A stretch of 54,274 nt of DNA, from the NCBI RefSeq assembly GCF_004000745.1, contig NZ_BILV01000042.1, positions 1 to 54,274 on the forward strand, given 5' to 3'. The notes under the pieces are model-generated. The model was not told the DNA's origin. It made no database searches and saw nothing but the letters and a program-made list of their open reading frames with translations. The position numbers were made by a program, and so were the translations under genes. This DNA is from Paenibacillus barengoltzii NBRC 101215 (GTDB taxonomy: Bacteria; Bacillota; Bacilli; Paenibacillales; Paenibacillaceae). Below, piece after piece: positions 33,004-42,089 of the stretch. Position 1 is the stretch's first letter; each line of letters begins with the position of its first letter.

Positions 33004-34005
33004 TTACGGCTGGATGCGCACGCTTGCTCCATCCAAAATCTCCACGCCTTCCTCCCGGTATCGCGCCAAATCCTCCATTAACGCAAATAGCGCCCCGTCC
33101 TTAAGCTTCGCCTCCAGCATCACGTCCACCCGATCGGTGATCGGAGCGATGCTGCGCAGAAACTCAAGCAGCGGCAGAACGATGACGTGATCGGCGTGCC
33201 CACGCGGATCGCTGGCGCTCTTCGGACTGGACGCATGGATCTTCGGCGGCAGCGGATCGTCTGCCGGCGAATCGGCCTGCGCATACGGCGTTTGCCATGT
33301 CGCCAGAATTCGCGGCCACAGCTCCGCCGGGCTTTCGCCTTCATTGTTCACCCAATGGTGGTGAATATCCAGAACCATCGGAATCCCCAGCGCTTCGCAT
33401 AGCTCTAGCGTCTCGCGAGCATTAAACGTCTTGTCATCGTTTTCGAACGTCAACCGCTGCTTGATGCGTTCCGGAAGTCCCGTGACATTCTCGCGGAACC
33501 GGGCTCCTGCAGACAGCTTGTCCCCGTAGGCGCCGCCAACATGGATATTGTTCTTCGCCCGGGCATCCAGGCCCATCGCATCAAACATCGCAACATGATG
33601 ATGCAGATCGCGGATCGAGGATTTCAGCACCTCAGGCCGCGGTGTACTCAGTACCGTAAAATGGTCCGGGTGAAAAGACACCCGAAGGCCGTGCTCCTTG
33701 ACATATTTCCCCACGGCGGCAAATGGCTCGCGCAGCGCTTCGTAAGGATTCCAGTCAGACAGCGACTCATGCGTCGCCAGAGGAATCAGCTTCGAAGAGA
33801 AGCGGTACACCTGAATATCGTTGCCGACGTTATGCCGAAGCAGGCGCAGTGTGTTATGCAGGTTCTCCTCCGCAATCGTCTCCAGTCTACGGATCGCTGC
33901 CTCACGATCCGCAATTCCGTTAAACGTCTTTAACGTCATCGTCTTGGAAGGCGACGCGTTGGCGATTACGGTGGACATCGCCACATAACCGAAGCGCACG
34001 ATCAT
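33004..34005 (-). CDS. uvsE: UV damage endonuclease UvsE
   Basis: 333 residues. TIM-barrel endonuclease that nicks DNA 5' of UV photoproducts and some other lesions. Family features include the N-terminal RFGYVAMS, NLHNTLRLLRHN, the metal-ligand blocks SFHPDHFTVLSTP, NNIHVGGAYGDK, LTFENDDKTFN, VLDIHHHWVNN, and the late DVMLEAKLKD. Its ATG overlaps the stop of the preceding 107-residue gene by four bases, so the two are translationally coupled. A LexA-like site was not found near the operon start. Confidence 0.93.
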   Translation of the reverse strand: MIVRFGYVAMSTVIANASPSKTMTLKTFNGIADREAAIRRLETIAEENLHNTLRLLRHNVGNDIQVYRFSSKLIPLATHESLSDWNPYEALREPFAAVGKYVKEHGLRVSFHPDHFTVLSTPRPEVLKSSIRDLHHHVAMFDAMGLDARAKNNIHVGGAYGDKLSAGARFRENVTGLPERIKQRLTFENDDKTFNARETLELCEALGIPMVLDIHHHWVNNEGESPAELWPRILATWQTPYAQADSPADDPLPPKIHASSPKSASDPRGHADHVIVLPLLEFLRSIAPITDRVDVMLEAKLKDGALFALMEDLARYREEGVEILDGASVRIQP

Positions 34006-34325
34006 TTCCGGTCCGGATCTCCGAAGAACATTTCGTGCGCCAGAGCGGTCTGCACGGCAGACTCCTCCTCCGTCAGCGGACGGATCAACTCCAGCTCAAC
34101 CGAAGTAACTTCCTCTCCATTGAAGTTAATCTCAGCAACACAAGCGGTGATCTTCACGATCGCCACCGCCTTGTTATCCGGCGAATACGCGATGACTTTC
34201 TGACCTGTCGGGAACACGCGCAGCCCTTCTTTGAGCATTTTACCCTTGCCGTATTCTAACAGCTCGTACAGCTCCTGCTCTTTCTTGAATTTACAAACTG
34301 AGTTAAATTCCGTTTGAAATCCCAC
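34002..34325 (-). CDS. Conserved hypothetical protein, 107 aa, coupled to uvsE
   Basis: 107 residues, predicted soluble mixed alpha/beta, starting MGFQTEFNSVCKFKKEQELYE. The middle (RVFPTGQKVIAYSPDNKAVAIVKITACVAE, in parts) looks like a small beta-barrel and the end is helical and acidic. GTG 34325 follows AAAGGAAGAG. The stop overlaps the uvsE start (ATGA). It may belong to the DUF2584 group, but I hold that with low confidence. Coupling to UvsE hints at a shared condition of expression, not a proven joint function. Confidence 0.78.
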   Translation of the reverse strand: MGFQTEFNSVCKFKKEQELYELLEYGKGKMLKEGLRVFPTGQKVIAYSPDNKAVAIVKITACVAEINFNGEEVTSVELELIRPLTEEESAVQTALAHEMFFGDPDRK

Positions 34326-34378
34326 TGTTATCTCTTCCTTTCTCAGCCGGCTGTCCGGGCGGCTATCGCCGCCGCAGA

Positions 34379-35473
34379 CTAAATGCCGCTTTCGAATTCC
34401 AGCGCCTGCCGGGCTTCGTAGCGCTCCAGCGCCAGCTCGATCAAGCGATCCAGCAACACCTCATAAGCTACTCCGGTTTCGCGCCACAGGAGCGGATACA
34501 TGCTAAACGGCGTGAAGCCCGGCATGGTGTTCACTTCGTTAATCCAAATTTTGTGATCTGACTTCCGCACAAAAAAATCAGCCCGGCACAGCCCGCTGCC
34601 GGCAATCGCTCTAAACGCCTTAACCGCCAGTTCCCGGATTCGATCAGCCAACTCGGTATCGATCGGCGCAGGAATCAGCATTTGCGATTTTCCATCCAAA
34701 TATTTGGCTTGATAATCGTAATATTCGCTGGAAGAGACGATTTCTCCGGGTACAGAGGCCAGCGGCTCATCGTTGCCAAGCACCCCAACCTCCACTTCGC
34801 GAGCATCGACAAACTCCTCAACGATCACTTTCAGATCATAACGGAAGGCCAGCGCCACGGAGGACAGCAGCTCTTCACGGTTGCGCGCTTTGGAGATCCC
34901 TACGCTGGAGCCAAGATTGGCTGGTTTGACAAAGCACGGATAACCCAGCTTTTCCTCGATGCTCTGGATCAGCGTATGGCTTGATCGCTCCCATTCAGAT
35001 GCAGTGAAATAGCAGTACGCACATTGCTCAAGTCCGGCCTCGGCGAACAACTTCTTCATGATGACCTTATCCATCCCGGCCGCGGAAGCCAGCACGCCCG
35101 CTCCAACGTAAGGCAGATCTGCCATTTCGAACAGCCCTTGGATCGTGCCGTCTTCACCGTTGGTGCCGTGCAGCAGCGGGAACACGACGTCAATTTCCGA
35201 TTGGCCCGTTGAAAGCTTGCTGAACAACAGCCCCATCGCAGCAGCCGTATCGCCTTTGCTCTCTTCCAGCTTCAGCTCTTCCAGTGCAGCAAACGGCGCG
35301 TTCAGCTTCTCGCCTACCTTCCATTTGCCCTGCTTATCAATATAAAAAGGAAGCAACTCGTACTTGTCAAAATTAAACGCCTTAGATACGGCGAAGGCCG
35401 TCTGCAGCGAAACCTCATGCTCTCCTGATTTACCCCCGTAGATGAGGCCTACGGTTATTCTGTCCTGTCCCAT
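34379..35473 (-). CDS. ddl: D-alanine--D-alanine ligase
   Basis: 364 residues, ATP-grasp enzyme making the D-Ala-D-Ala dipeptide for peptidoglycan. Motifs: GGKSGEHEVSLQTA near the N-terminus, PLLHGTNGEDGTIQGLFEM, KPANLGSSVGISK (ATP lysine loop), VEEFVDAREVEVGVLG, the omega loop YYDYQAKYLDG with the Tyr typical of dipeptide (not D-Ala-D-Lac) ligases, and WINEVNTMPGFTPFSMYP. ATG 35473 follows AAAGAGG; a TTG two codons earlier overlaps that site. It sits between the amidase gene and the uvsE pair on the same strand. Confidence 0.95.
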   Translation of the reverse strand: MGQDRITVGLIYGGKSGEHEVSLQTAFAVSKAFNFDKYELLPFYIDKQGKWKVGEKLNAPFAALEELKLEESKGDTAAAMGLLFSKLSTGQSEIDVVFPLLHGTNGEDGTIQGLFEMADLPYVGAGVLASAAGMDKVIMKKLFAEAGLEQCAYCYFTASEWERSSHTLIQSIEEKLGYPCFVKPANLGSSVGISKARNREELLSSVALAFRYDLKVIVEEFVDAREVEVGVLGNDEPLASVPGEIVSSSEYYDYQAKYLDGKSQMLIPAPIDTELADRIRELAVKAFRAIAGSGLCRADFFVRKSDHKIWINEVNTMPGFTPFSMYPLLWRETGVAYEVLLDRLIELALERYEARQALEFESGI

Positions 35474-35529
35474 GAGCAACCTCTTTCCTTCATATTAGGT
35501 AATTCCATGAACCTTCACTGAATTCATCT

Positions 35530-36534
35530 CTAGAAACGGTCCGCGATATGATAAAAACGATACACCGTCTTTTCGGTCCAGGCATAGGAATCCCGGTAAT
35601 CCCAATAACGGTGCTTGCTTGGTGTCGTATGGGCGTTAACCAGCGGCATGCCGCCAGCGTCGAACGCGGTCACGATCGTATTGTGTTGAAACATGCCGTT
35701 GCCGTCCCAATCATAGGCGATTACATCGCCCAGCTGGAGTTGCTCCGGACGCTCGAGCAGTTCGGCGCGAAGTCCGGTTCGGCTCTGGCCGAGATAGCGC
35801 GCTAACGCATTGGCCACTGACCAGCTGTAGCTCCACAGCTCCCGTCCGCCGACATAACCTTTGTACCACCAGCCCGATTCTCTTTTTCCAGTATAGTTTA
35901 TTGGGGCTCCGCCTGCAAAGAGGCACTGGGAGATATAGTTCGTGCAATCCACCTCAAACGCGGCGAATTCAGGATTAAAGCTGTCCCACCACCGATCCGC
36001 GTATAACACGGCTTCCTCACGACGGTATGCGATGCTGCGTGAGCCTCCTAACCCGAGAACTTCATGGTTCAAAAAAGGCCGCGGCACAGCTCCCTTCCGC
36101 CCCGCCGCTTCTGCTTCATTATGATCAGGGAGCACCATCACCGGATGCCGCTCAGGCACCGGCTGTTCCACCTTGCTCACGATCCAGCCGGAACCGTCGC
36201 GCGCCAAGGTGAGCCGCTGCTTTTCGATTCGCTCCTCCTGATGGCGGGCTCCGCCTTTTTCATAGTAGATTTTGCGGGACAACTGCAGATCGACCTCAAT
36301 CTCGCCCTCACGCTTCTCGATCTCACGCACCAGCTTGGCTCGGGTCTCGCAGCGCAGCGGCGAAGCGCCCCGAAGACGATACCAGCTCTCCAGTCTGCGC
36401 TTCCGCTCTCCCCGCCGCATGAGATAATCCACATCGGTTACGACCGTGCCCCCGCTAGGCGTGCGATAGTCCACTTCGTCCTGGTTCTGTTCGTTTACAT
36501 AAACCGATAACGTCTTCTTCCATTCCTCCGCCAT
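35530..36534 (-). CDS. Amidase-6 (NlpC/P60-superfamily) domain protein, YhbB-like
   Basis: 334 residues. The C-terminal 150 residues form an amidase-6 domain: the nucleophile Cys in AFEVDCTNYISQCLFAGG, a SWSVANALARYL helix, GDVIAYDWDGNG, and the catalytic His in FQHNTIVTAF. The N-terminal 170 residues are charged and may form a separate beta domain. No clear signal peptide is present, so location is uncertain. ATG 36534 is preceded by AAGGAGG; the extension to 36555 precedes that site. A TATAAT box lies upstream (near 36560) but its -35 is poor. Confidence 0.85.
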   Translation of the reverse strand: MAEEWKKTLSVYVNEQNQDEVDYRTPSGGTVVTDVDYLMRRGERKRRLESWYRLRGASPLRCETRAKLVREIEKREGEIEVDLQLSRKIYYEKGGARHQEERIEKQRLTLARDGSGWIVSKVEQPVPERHPVMVLPDHNEAEAAGRKGAVPRPFLNHEVLGLGGSRSIAYRREEAVLYADRWWDSFNPEFAAFEVDCTNYISQCLFAGGAPINYTGKRESGWWYKGYVGGRELWSYSWSVANALARYLGQSRTGLRAELLERPEQLQLGDVIAYDWDGNGMFQHNTIVTAFDAGGMPLVNAHTTPSKHRYWDYRDSYAWTEKTVYRFYHIADRF

Positions 36535-36677
36535 ACGTCCACGCCTCCTTTTCACTATTAGCCATTATATGAATGCCTGGGAGGGAGTATGTTCTGCACC
36601 TCGCCGCCCTAGGCTTGAAAGCCTATTCAACCGCACCGGTAAAGCCCAAACGAGCCAGAATCAGGCTCAAAAAGTAC

Positions 36678-36706
36678 TTTACTCCCCACGGCAGGAAAGG
36701 TATACT
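36678..36706 (+). promoter_or_regulatory. Promoter of acnA
   Basis: TTTACT (36678-36683) and TATACT (36701-36706) are exactly 17 bases apart. The start would be near 36713, just before the palindrome at 36731. Confidence 0.75.
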
Positions 36707-36730
36707 TAAGTCAGGAATTTTTGAAATAAT

Positions 36731-36747
36731 GTTTCATCTAGTGAAAC
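36731..36747. promoter_or_regulatory. 17-bp palindrome in the acnA leader, probable IclR operator
   Basis: GTTTCATCTAGTGAAAC has 6-bp perfect arms and lies about 18-35 bases after the predicted acnA start. It is identical at 16 of 17 positions to the reverse complement of the palindrome in the iclR promoter at 44613. A repressor bound here would block elongation or open-complex formation. Confidence 0.65.
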
Positions 36748-36769
36748 TATGAATCAAGGAGGTTCATTC

Positions 36770-39487
36770 ATGTCAGCGAACGATTTTTTCTCCGCTGCCC
36801 GTACGTTGGAGGTCGGCGGCAAGAGCTACCGTTACTATGACCTGCAGGCTCTTGAACAACAAGGTCTGGGCAAGATTTCCAGACTTCCGTTCTCCATTAA
36901 AGTATTGCTTGAAGCCGCTGTCCGCCAATATGACGGAAGAGCGATCACTCAAGAACACGTGAAGCAAATCGCCGGTTGGAGCGAGGGCCGCGATGAGAAT
37001 AAAGAGATTCCTTTTATCCCCGCTCGTATTGTGTTGCAAGATTTCACCGGTGTACCGGTTGTCGTTGACCTCGCTGCGATGCGCGACACCGTGAAGAAAG
37101 CCGGCGGAGATCCAAAACAGATCAATCCGCTTGTGCCGGTTGACCTCGTTATCGACCACTCTGTCATGGTCGACGCGTTTGGTTCCCCAGATGCGCTCGA
37201 GTACAACATGAAGGTTGAGTTCGAGCGCAATGAAGAGCGTTATCGCTTCCTGCGCTGGGCGCAAACCGCTTTCAATAACTTCCGCGCCGTACCTCCGGCT
37301 ACCGGGATCGTTCACCAGGTCAACCTGGAGTATCTGGCATCTGTAGCCGCTACGAAGAACGTAAACGGCGAAACGTTCGTTTACCCGGATTCCCTCGTAG
37401 GTACCGACTCCCATACGACGATGATCAACGGTCTTGGCGTCGTTGGCTGGGGCGTTGGCGGGATCGAGGCCGAAGCGGGTATGCTGGGGCAACCGCTCTA
37501 TTTTGTCGCTCCAGAAGTTATCGGGTTTAAACTCACGGGAAGTCTGGCTGAGGGCGCTACGGCAACCGACTTGGCGCTGACCGTTACGCAAATGCTGCGG
37601 AAGAAAGGCGTTGTCGGCAAATTCGTGGAATTCTACGGTCCAGGCCTGACCAACATCAGCCTTGCCGATCGCGCAACCGTGGCAAACATGGCCCCGGAAT
37701 ACGGTGCAACGATTGGTTACTTCCCGGTAGACAAGGAAACGCTCGCTTATCTGCGCAGCACCGGCCGCTCCGAAGAGCAAATTGCGCTGGTTGAAGCTTA
37801 TTACAAAGCCCAAGGCATGTTCCGCACGGACGATACCCCGGATCCGGTATTTACCGATCTGATCGAGCTGGATCTTGGCTCCGTTGTCCCAAGCTTGGCT
37901 GGACCGAAGCGTCCGCAGGACCGCATCGAACTGACAGCGATGAAAGAGAGCTTCAACTCCATCATCCGCACGCCGGTTGAGAAAGGCGGTTACGGCCTGA
38001 CTGAAGAGAAGATCGAACAGAGCGTACCGGTGAAGCATCCGGACGGTTCGACGAGCGAACTGAAGACCGGTGCTGTCGTGATTGCGGCGATTACGAGCTG
38101 TACGAATACCTCCAACCCAAGCGTTATGGTCGGCGCTGGCCTGCTGGCGAAGAAAGCCGTTGAACGCGGTCTGACCAAGCCGGGTTATGTGAAGAGCAGC
38201 TTGACTCCGGGCTCCCTCGTGGTAACGGAGTATCTGCAAAAAGCCGGCTTAATCGAGCCGCTCGAAGCGCTTGGCTTCCACGTTGCCGGTTACGGATGCG
38301 CAACCTGTATCGGGAACTCCGGTCCGTTGCCGGACGAAGTCAGCGCAGCGATTGCCGATAACGATCTGACGGTAGCGGCAGTGCTCTCGGGCAACCGGAA
38401 CTTTGAAGGTCGCGTCCATGCGCAAGTGAAAGCGAACTATCTGGCTTCTCCGCCGCTGGTCGTTGCTTATGCGCTCGCAGGTACGGTAAATATCGACCTG
38501 CAGAACGATCCGATCGGCTACGACCGCGACAATCAACCGGTTTACCTGAAGGACATCTGGCCTACTTCCCAAGAAATTAAGGAAGCGATCGGTCAATCGA
38601 TGAGTCCGGAGATGTTCCGCAGCAAATACGAGAATGTCTTCACGCAGAATGAACGTTGGAATTCCATTCCGGTTCCGCAAGGCGAGCTGTATGAGTGGGA
38701 TGAGAAATCGACGTATATCCAAAATCCACCGTTCTTCGAGAAGATTGGCGAAGGCTTGTCCGACATCGCGGACATTCGCGGCGCACGCGTGCTGGCTCTG
38801 CTCGGCGATTCGGTAACGACCGACCATATCTCGCCAGCAGGTAACATTTCACCAAGCAGCCCGGCCGGCAAATATTTGACCGAGCATGGCGTTGAACGCA
38901 AGGACTTCAACTCCTACGGGTCCCGCCGCGGTAACCATGAGGTAATGATGCGCGGTACGTTCGCGAACATCCGCATCCGCAACCAAGTGGCACCGGGGAC
39001 AGAAGGCGGCGTAACGAAATACTTGCCAACGGACGAAGTGATGTCGATCTACGACGCTTCGATGAAATATCAAGCCGAAGGCCAAAACCTCGTCGTCATT
39101 GCCGGCAAAGAATACGGTACCGGAAGCTCCCGTGACTGGGCAGCGAAAGGCACATACTTGCTGGGCGTTAAAGCGGTTATCGCGGAGAGCTTCGAACGGA
39201 TCCACCGCAGTAACCTGGTAGGTATGGGGGTTCTGCCGCTGCAATTTAAGGAAGGTTTAAGCTGGAAAACGCTCGGCATCGACGGCACCGAAACGTTTGA
39301 TATCGAAGGCCTGAGCAATGACGTGAAACCGGGCCAAGAATTAACGGTAACGGCAACCCGTCAGGATGGCAGCACGTTCCAGTTCAACGTGATTGCCCGC
39401 CTCGACAGCATGGTCGATGTGGATTACTATCACAACGGCGGTATCCTGCAAACCGTGTTGCGTCAGATGATCGCAGCAAACGCGTAA
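36770..39487 (+). CDS. acnA: Aconitate hydratase (AcnA/CitB type)
   Basis: 905 residues. It interconverts citrate and isocitrate in the TCA cycle; in Bacillus the apo-form also binds RNA. The [4Fe-4S] cysteines are C444 ([15 protein letters not shown]), C510 and C513 ([15 protein letters not shown]). Other marks: [27 protein letters not shown] and the swivelling-domain [19 protein letters not shown] and [14 protein letters not shown] (read in parts). ATG 36770 follows AAGGAGG; an in-frame ATG at 36749 precedes that site. Control is probably through the palindrome at 36731; no CcpC-type box was seen. Confidence 0.97.
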   Translation: MSANDFFSAARTLEVGGKSYRYYDLQALEQQGLGKISRLPFSIKVLLEAAVRQYDGRAITQEHVKQIAGWSEGRDENKEIPFIPARIVLQDFTGVPVVVDLAAMRDTVKKAGGDPKQINPLVPVDLVIDHSVMVDAFGSPDALEYNMKVEFERNEERYRFLRWAQTAFNNFRAVPPATGIVHQVNLEYLASVAATKNVNGETFVYPDSLVGTDSHTTMINGLGVVGWGVGGIEAEAGMLGQPLYFVAPEVIGFKLTGSLAEGATATDLALTVTQMLRKKGVVGKFVEFYGPGLTNISLADRATVANMAPEYGATIGYFPVDKETLAYLRSTGRSEEQIALVEAYYKAQGMFRTDDTPDPVFTDLIELDLGSVVPSLAGPKRPQDRIELTAMKESFNSIIRTPVEKGGYGLTEEKIEQSVPVKHPDGSTSELKTGAVVIAAITSCTNTSNPSVMVGAGLLAKKAVERGLTKPGYVKSSLTPGSLVVTEYLQKAGLIEPLEALGFHVAGYGCATCIGNSGPLPDEVSAAIADNDLTVAAVLSGNRNFEGRVHAQVKANYLASPPLVVAYALAGTVNIDLQNDPIGYDRDNQPVYLKDIWPTSQEIKEAIGQSMSPEMFRSKYENVFTQNERWNSIPVPQGELYEWDEKSTYIQNPPFFEKIGEGLSDIADIRGARVLALLGDSVTTDHISPAGNISPSSPAGKYLTEHGVERKDFNSYGSRRGNHEVMMRGTFANIRIRNQVAPGTEGGVTKYLPTDEVMSIYDASMKYQAEGQNLVVIAGKEYGTGSSRDWAAKGTYLLGVKAVIAESFERIHRSNLVGMGVLPLQFKEGLSWKTLGIDGTETFDIEGLSNDVKPGQELTVTATRQDGSTFQFNVIARLDSMVDVDYYHNGGILQTVLRQMIAANA

Positions 39488-39498
39488 ATCAACATGAA

Positions 39499-39540
39499 AA
39501 AGAGTTCCCTTCATTTGCCGTGAAGGGAACTCTTTTTTTC
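39499..39540. terminator. Bidirectional terminator between acnA and the GNAT gene
   Basis: AAAGAGTTCCCTTCA and TGAAGGGAACTCTTT form a 15-bp stem with T-rich flanks on both strands. Both converging genes end here. Confidence 0.92.
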
Positions 39541-40413
39541 TTATCGCCATGCCTCTAAATTACAAATGTAGTAATCCGATTTCGACACGATCCCAAAGCC
39601 TATTCTGCGGTAGAGCTCTAGCGCATTGCGATTTTCCGTAATGACGCTTAAGCGAATCCGCGTTCGTCCTTCCGAAAGCAGCAGTCGCACGGTTTGCATC
39701 AGTATGTCTCGCCCATACCCGCGCCCTTGGATGTCCGGCGACACGCAAAAATCATGGATCACCGCCGTATCGCTCCCCAGAAGCTTCACCCGGATCATAC
39801 CGACCCGCTCCGCCCCATCAAAGCCAATGTACGCATGCCGATGAGGCTCCCGGGTATTCCCGAAATAGCGTAGCGTCCACTCCTCCGAATCGCCAAAGGC
39901 TTGGGTGGAGCAGCGTACCATAAAACCGAAATCCTCCAGCGTTTCCGGGCGGATCACGAGGTTCGGGTTTCTGAGCTCCTCATGATGTAATGCTTGAAAC
40001 TCCATGGCGTACTGCGATTTGTCGAACTTGGTGCCCAGATGCTCCATGGTATGTTGACCGGCATCCGAATCCGCCGGAACTTTAAATCGACAGGCTTGAA
40101 TCCCCTGCTTGCGCATATCCTTTGCCGCCGCCTCCAGCAAAGCTCGAAATATCCCTTGGCGACGCCGCTGCGGATGCACCATCGCGCTGATGTTCGCCTC
40201 GATCCCATCTACGGAATACCAGCTGAAGTATCCGATCAAGCGCCCCTCGGTCTGATAAAGATAGACGCGGTCGCTGCTATCTGCTGTCAAATTGTCTAAG
40301 CCAATGCGGAGATCAGTTCCATCTGTCTCACGGCATATCCGCTCCAACTCGCGGATCGGATCGAGAGCTTCAGGAGAGAAGCCCGTTAATTGAGTAAGTA
40401 AATAATCCGCCAC
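39541..40413 (-). CDS. Tandem-domain GNAT acetyltransferase
   Basis: 290 residues with two GNAT folds. The first has the acetyl-CoA loop VHPQRRRQGIFRALL near residue 80; the second has SPDIQGRGYGRDILMQ near 225, followed by NRNALELYRRIGFGI. The first domain is less typical after the loop and may be a regulatory or degenerate copy. GTG 40413 is chosen because GGGGGAG lies six bases upstream; the ATG at 40428 overlaps that region and has no site of its own. Acceptor unknown. Confidence 0.85.
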   Translation of the reverse strand: MADYLLTQLTGFSPEALDPIRELERICRETDGTDLRIGLDNLTADSSDRVYLYQTEGRLIGYFSWYSVDGIEANISAMVHPQRRRQGIFRALLEAAAKDMRKQGIQACRFKVPADSDAGQHTMEHLGTKFDKSQYAMEFQALHHEELRNPNLVIRPETLEDFGFMVRCSTQAFGDSEEWTLRYFGNTREPHRHAYIGFDGAERVGMIRVKLLGSDTAVIHDFCVSPDIQGRGYGRDILMQTVRLLLSEGRTRIRLSVITENRNALELYRRIGFGIVSKSDYYICNLEAWR

Positions 40414-40489
40414 CTCTAACTCCCCCATTCATGGTAAGGATAATCTAATCATGATTTCATATCCCCGTCAATTCATGTTCTCCTCCTAC

Positions 40490-40518
40490 TTTACACCATA
40501 TAAACCATCTGTTATATT
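40490..40518 (+). promoter_or_regulatory. Promoter of the gntR operon
   Basis: TTTACA (40490-40495) and TATATT (40513-40518) are exactly 17 bases apart. The -10 lies inside the palindrome at 40509-40531. Confidence 0.78.
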
Positions 40519-40531
40519 TAATGTATAACAG
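40509..40531. promoter_or_regulatory. Probable GntR/YtrA-type operator
   Basis: Perfect 8-bp arms CTGTTATA (40509-40516) and TATAACAG (40524-40531) are separated by seven bases and cover the -10 of the only promoter in front of the gntR gene. The position implies autorepression. Confidence 0.72.
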
Positions 40532-40557
40532 TTAGAACAAAAAGGAGATGCCTGTCC

Positions 40558-40944
40558 GTGATCATTCAGTTGGATTTACAATCGGACGTCCCGATTTACA
40601 CACAACTGGTCAATCAGATTATCGAAGGAATTGCCAGCGGACGGCTTCAACTGGGCGAACCGTTGCCGTCCGTACGCAGCTTGGCTTCCGATATCGGCGT
40701 TAACCTGCACACGGTCAACAAAGCCTACACGATTCTGAAGCAGGAAGGTTATATCCAAGTCCACCGCCAAAAGGGCGTTGTCGTCGATCCGGTGGCCATG
40801 CCGCCGATTACGCCGGAATTTCGCGAGAAACAGCGGCGCGAGCTGCGTCCCATCGTGGCCGAAGCGATCTGCCGCGGGATGGAGAAGGAAGAATTGCTTC
40901 GGATCGTAGAGGAAATCCATCAAGAGATTTCTCGAAAGGAGTAG
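40558..40944 (+). CDS. GntR family regulator, YtrA/YhcF subfamily
   Basis: 128 residues. Winged helix-turn-helix (about 10-75) with PIYTQLVNQIIEGIASGRLQ and LPSVRSLASDIGVNLHTVNKAY (read in parts), then a short helical tail of about 50 residues instead of a large effector domain, the mark of the YtrA type. GTG 40558 follows AAGGAG. These regulators usually repress an operon of membrane transport or stress proteins that contains their own gene. Here six bases separate it from a DUF1648-type membrane protein gene. Confidence 0.93.
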   Translation: MIIQLDLQSDVPIYTQLVNQIIEGIASGRLQLGEPLPSVRSLASDIGVNLHTVNKAYTILKQEGYIQVHRQKGVVVDPVAMPPITPEFREKQRRELRPIVAEAICRGMEKEELLRIVEEIHQEISRKE

Positions 40945-40950
40945 AACGAT

Positions 40951-42054
40951 ATGCACCTGCTATCTACGTTTCTCTTATTGTTGATATTTTTGCCCTTGCT
41001 GGTGTCCTTAGCCTTGATGCCTTATTTGACTCGGGAGACGGTCAGCTTTGGCGTATCCGTGAGCGAGGAGCAATACTGGAGCGAACCGGTGCGGCGGCTG
41101 CGCAGGCTGTACGCCTCCATCAGCACAACTATCTACTCGCTCCTGCTGATTGCCTGCTTCGTCAGCCTGTGGAACAAGGATGGCAATGAGCAGGGCACCC
41201 TGTTTGCTATTTATCTCGGGGCTGTCCTCGCGATCTCCACGGGACTTTATCTAACGTTTTACTTCCGGATGAAGAAACTCCGCCCGTCCCTGCCCGCGGC
41301 TCCGTCCTCTCCTGCCGTGATTGCGGTGGACACCGGGTTTCGCCGCCAAAGGCTGACGTTATCGGGCAAGTGGTTCCTGATCCACGCTGTCATCATTGTC
41401 ATAAGCGCAGCTCTGACCCTAAGCCAATACGCGTCTATCCCTGATACGGTGGCGATGAAGTTTGATTTTTCGGGTCAAGTGGTCAGCAGTGCCGCCAAAT
41501 CCTACCGCGTCGTACTGTTTCCTAACGTGATGCAGGTCATCTTAACGTTGCTGTTCTGGTTTGTGAATTGGTCGATCCATCACAGCAAGCAACAGCTCCA
41601 AGCCTCCGATCCAGAGCGCTCGCTCCGTCAAAATGCCGCGTTCCGCCGGAGATGGTCCGTCTTTACGGTGACCTCGTCCTTGGCGTTGATCCTGATGTTT
41701 TCGTTCATTCAAGTCAACATGATTCGTCCCATGGATATCGGCGTCATCATGCTGGTGAGCCTGGCTGTCCCTGTATTGATTGTGTTGTTTGCCATAGTAC
41801 TGAGCTTTACGACGGGTCAAGGCGGCAGCCGGATTGGGCGCGGGCGTATCCTCGGCCACGCAGGTACCGCTCCGGTTCAGGATGACCGTTACTGGAAGCT
41901 CGGAGCCATTTATTTTAATCCGCAGGACCCCACTCTATTTGTGGAGAAAAGAACGGGAATCGGCTGGACAATGAACTTCGCAAATCCGATATCGTGGCTT
42001 ACCCTGCTGGGCATTCTGGTCGTTATCATCTGGTCTGCCTGGCTGGCGAAATAA
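40951..42054 (+). CDS. DUF1648/DUF5808 multi-pass membrane protein
   Basis: 367 residues with about eight hydrophobic helices. A DUF1648-like segment (IPDTVAMKFDFSGQVVSSAAK, near residues 165-190) is flanked by helices, and the stretch DDRYWKLGAIYFNPQDPTLFVEKRTGIGWTMNF (in parts, about 310-345) matches DUF5808 from memory. Similar proteins lie beside YtrA-type regulators in Bacillota. It follows the gntR gene by six bases and so shares its operator. Function unknown; possibly a membrane stress or transport-linked protein. Confidence 0.85.
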   Translation: MHLLSTFLLLLIFLPLLVSLALMPYLTRETVSFGVSVSEEQYWSEPVRRLRRLYASISTTIYSLLLIACFVSLWNKDGNEQGTLFAIYLGAVLAISTGLYLTFYFRMKKLRPSLPAAPSSPAVIAVDTGFRRQRLTLSGKWFLIHAVIIVISAALTLSQYASIPDTVAMKFDFSGQVVSSAAKSYRVVLFPNVMQVILTLLFWFVNWSIHHSKQQLQASDPERSLRQNAAFRRRWSVFTVTSSLALILMFSFIQVNMIRPMDIGVIMLVSLAVPVLIVLFAIVLSFTTGQGGSRIGRGRILGHAGTAPVQDDRYWKLGAIYFNPQDPTLFVEKRTGIGWTMNFANPISWLTLLGILVVIIWSAWLAK

Positions 42055-42089
42055 AGGATACTTATTTGAATATTAAGGAGGAATCTGAA

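Noticed and set aside
36773..38239. 488-codon frame opposite acnA
   Set aside because: Antisense shadow of a highly conserved gene; no family features.
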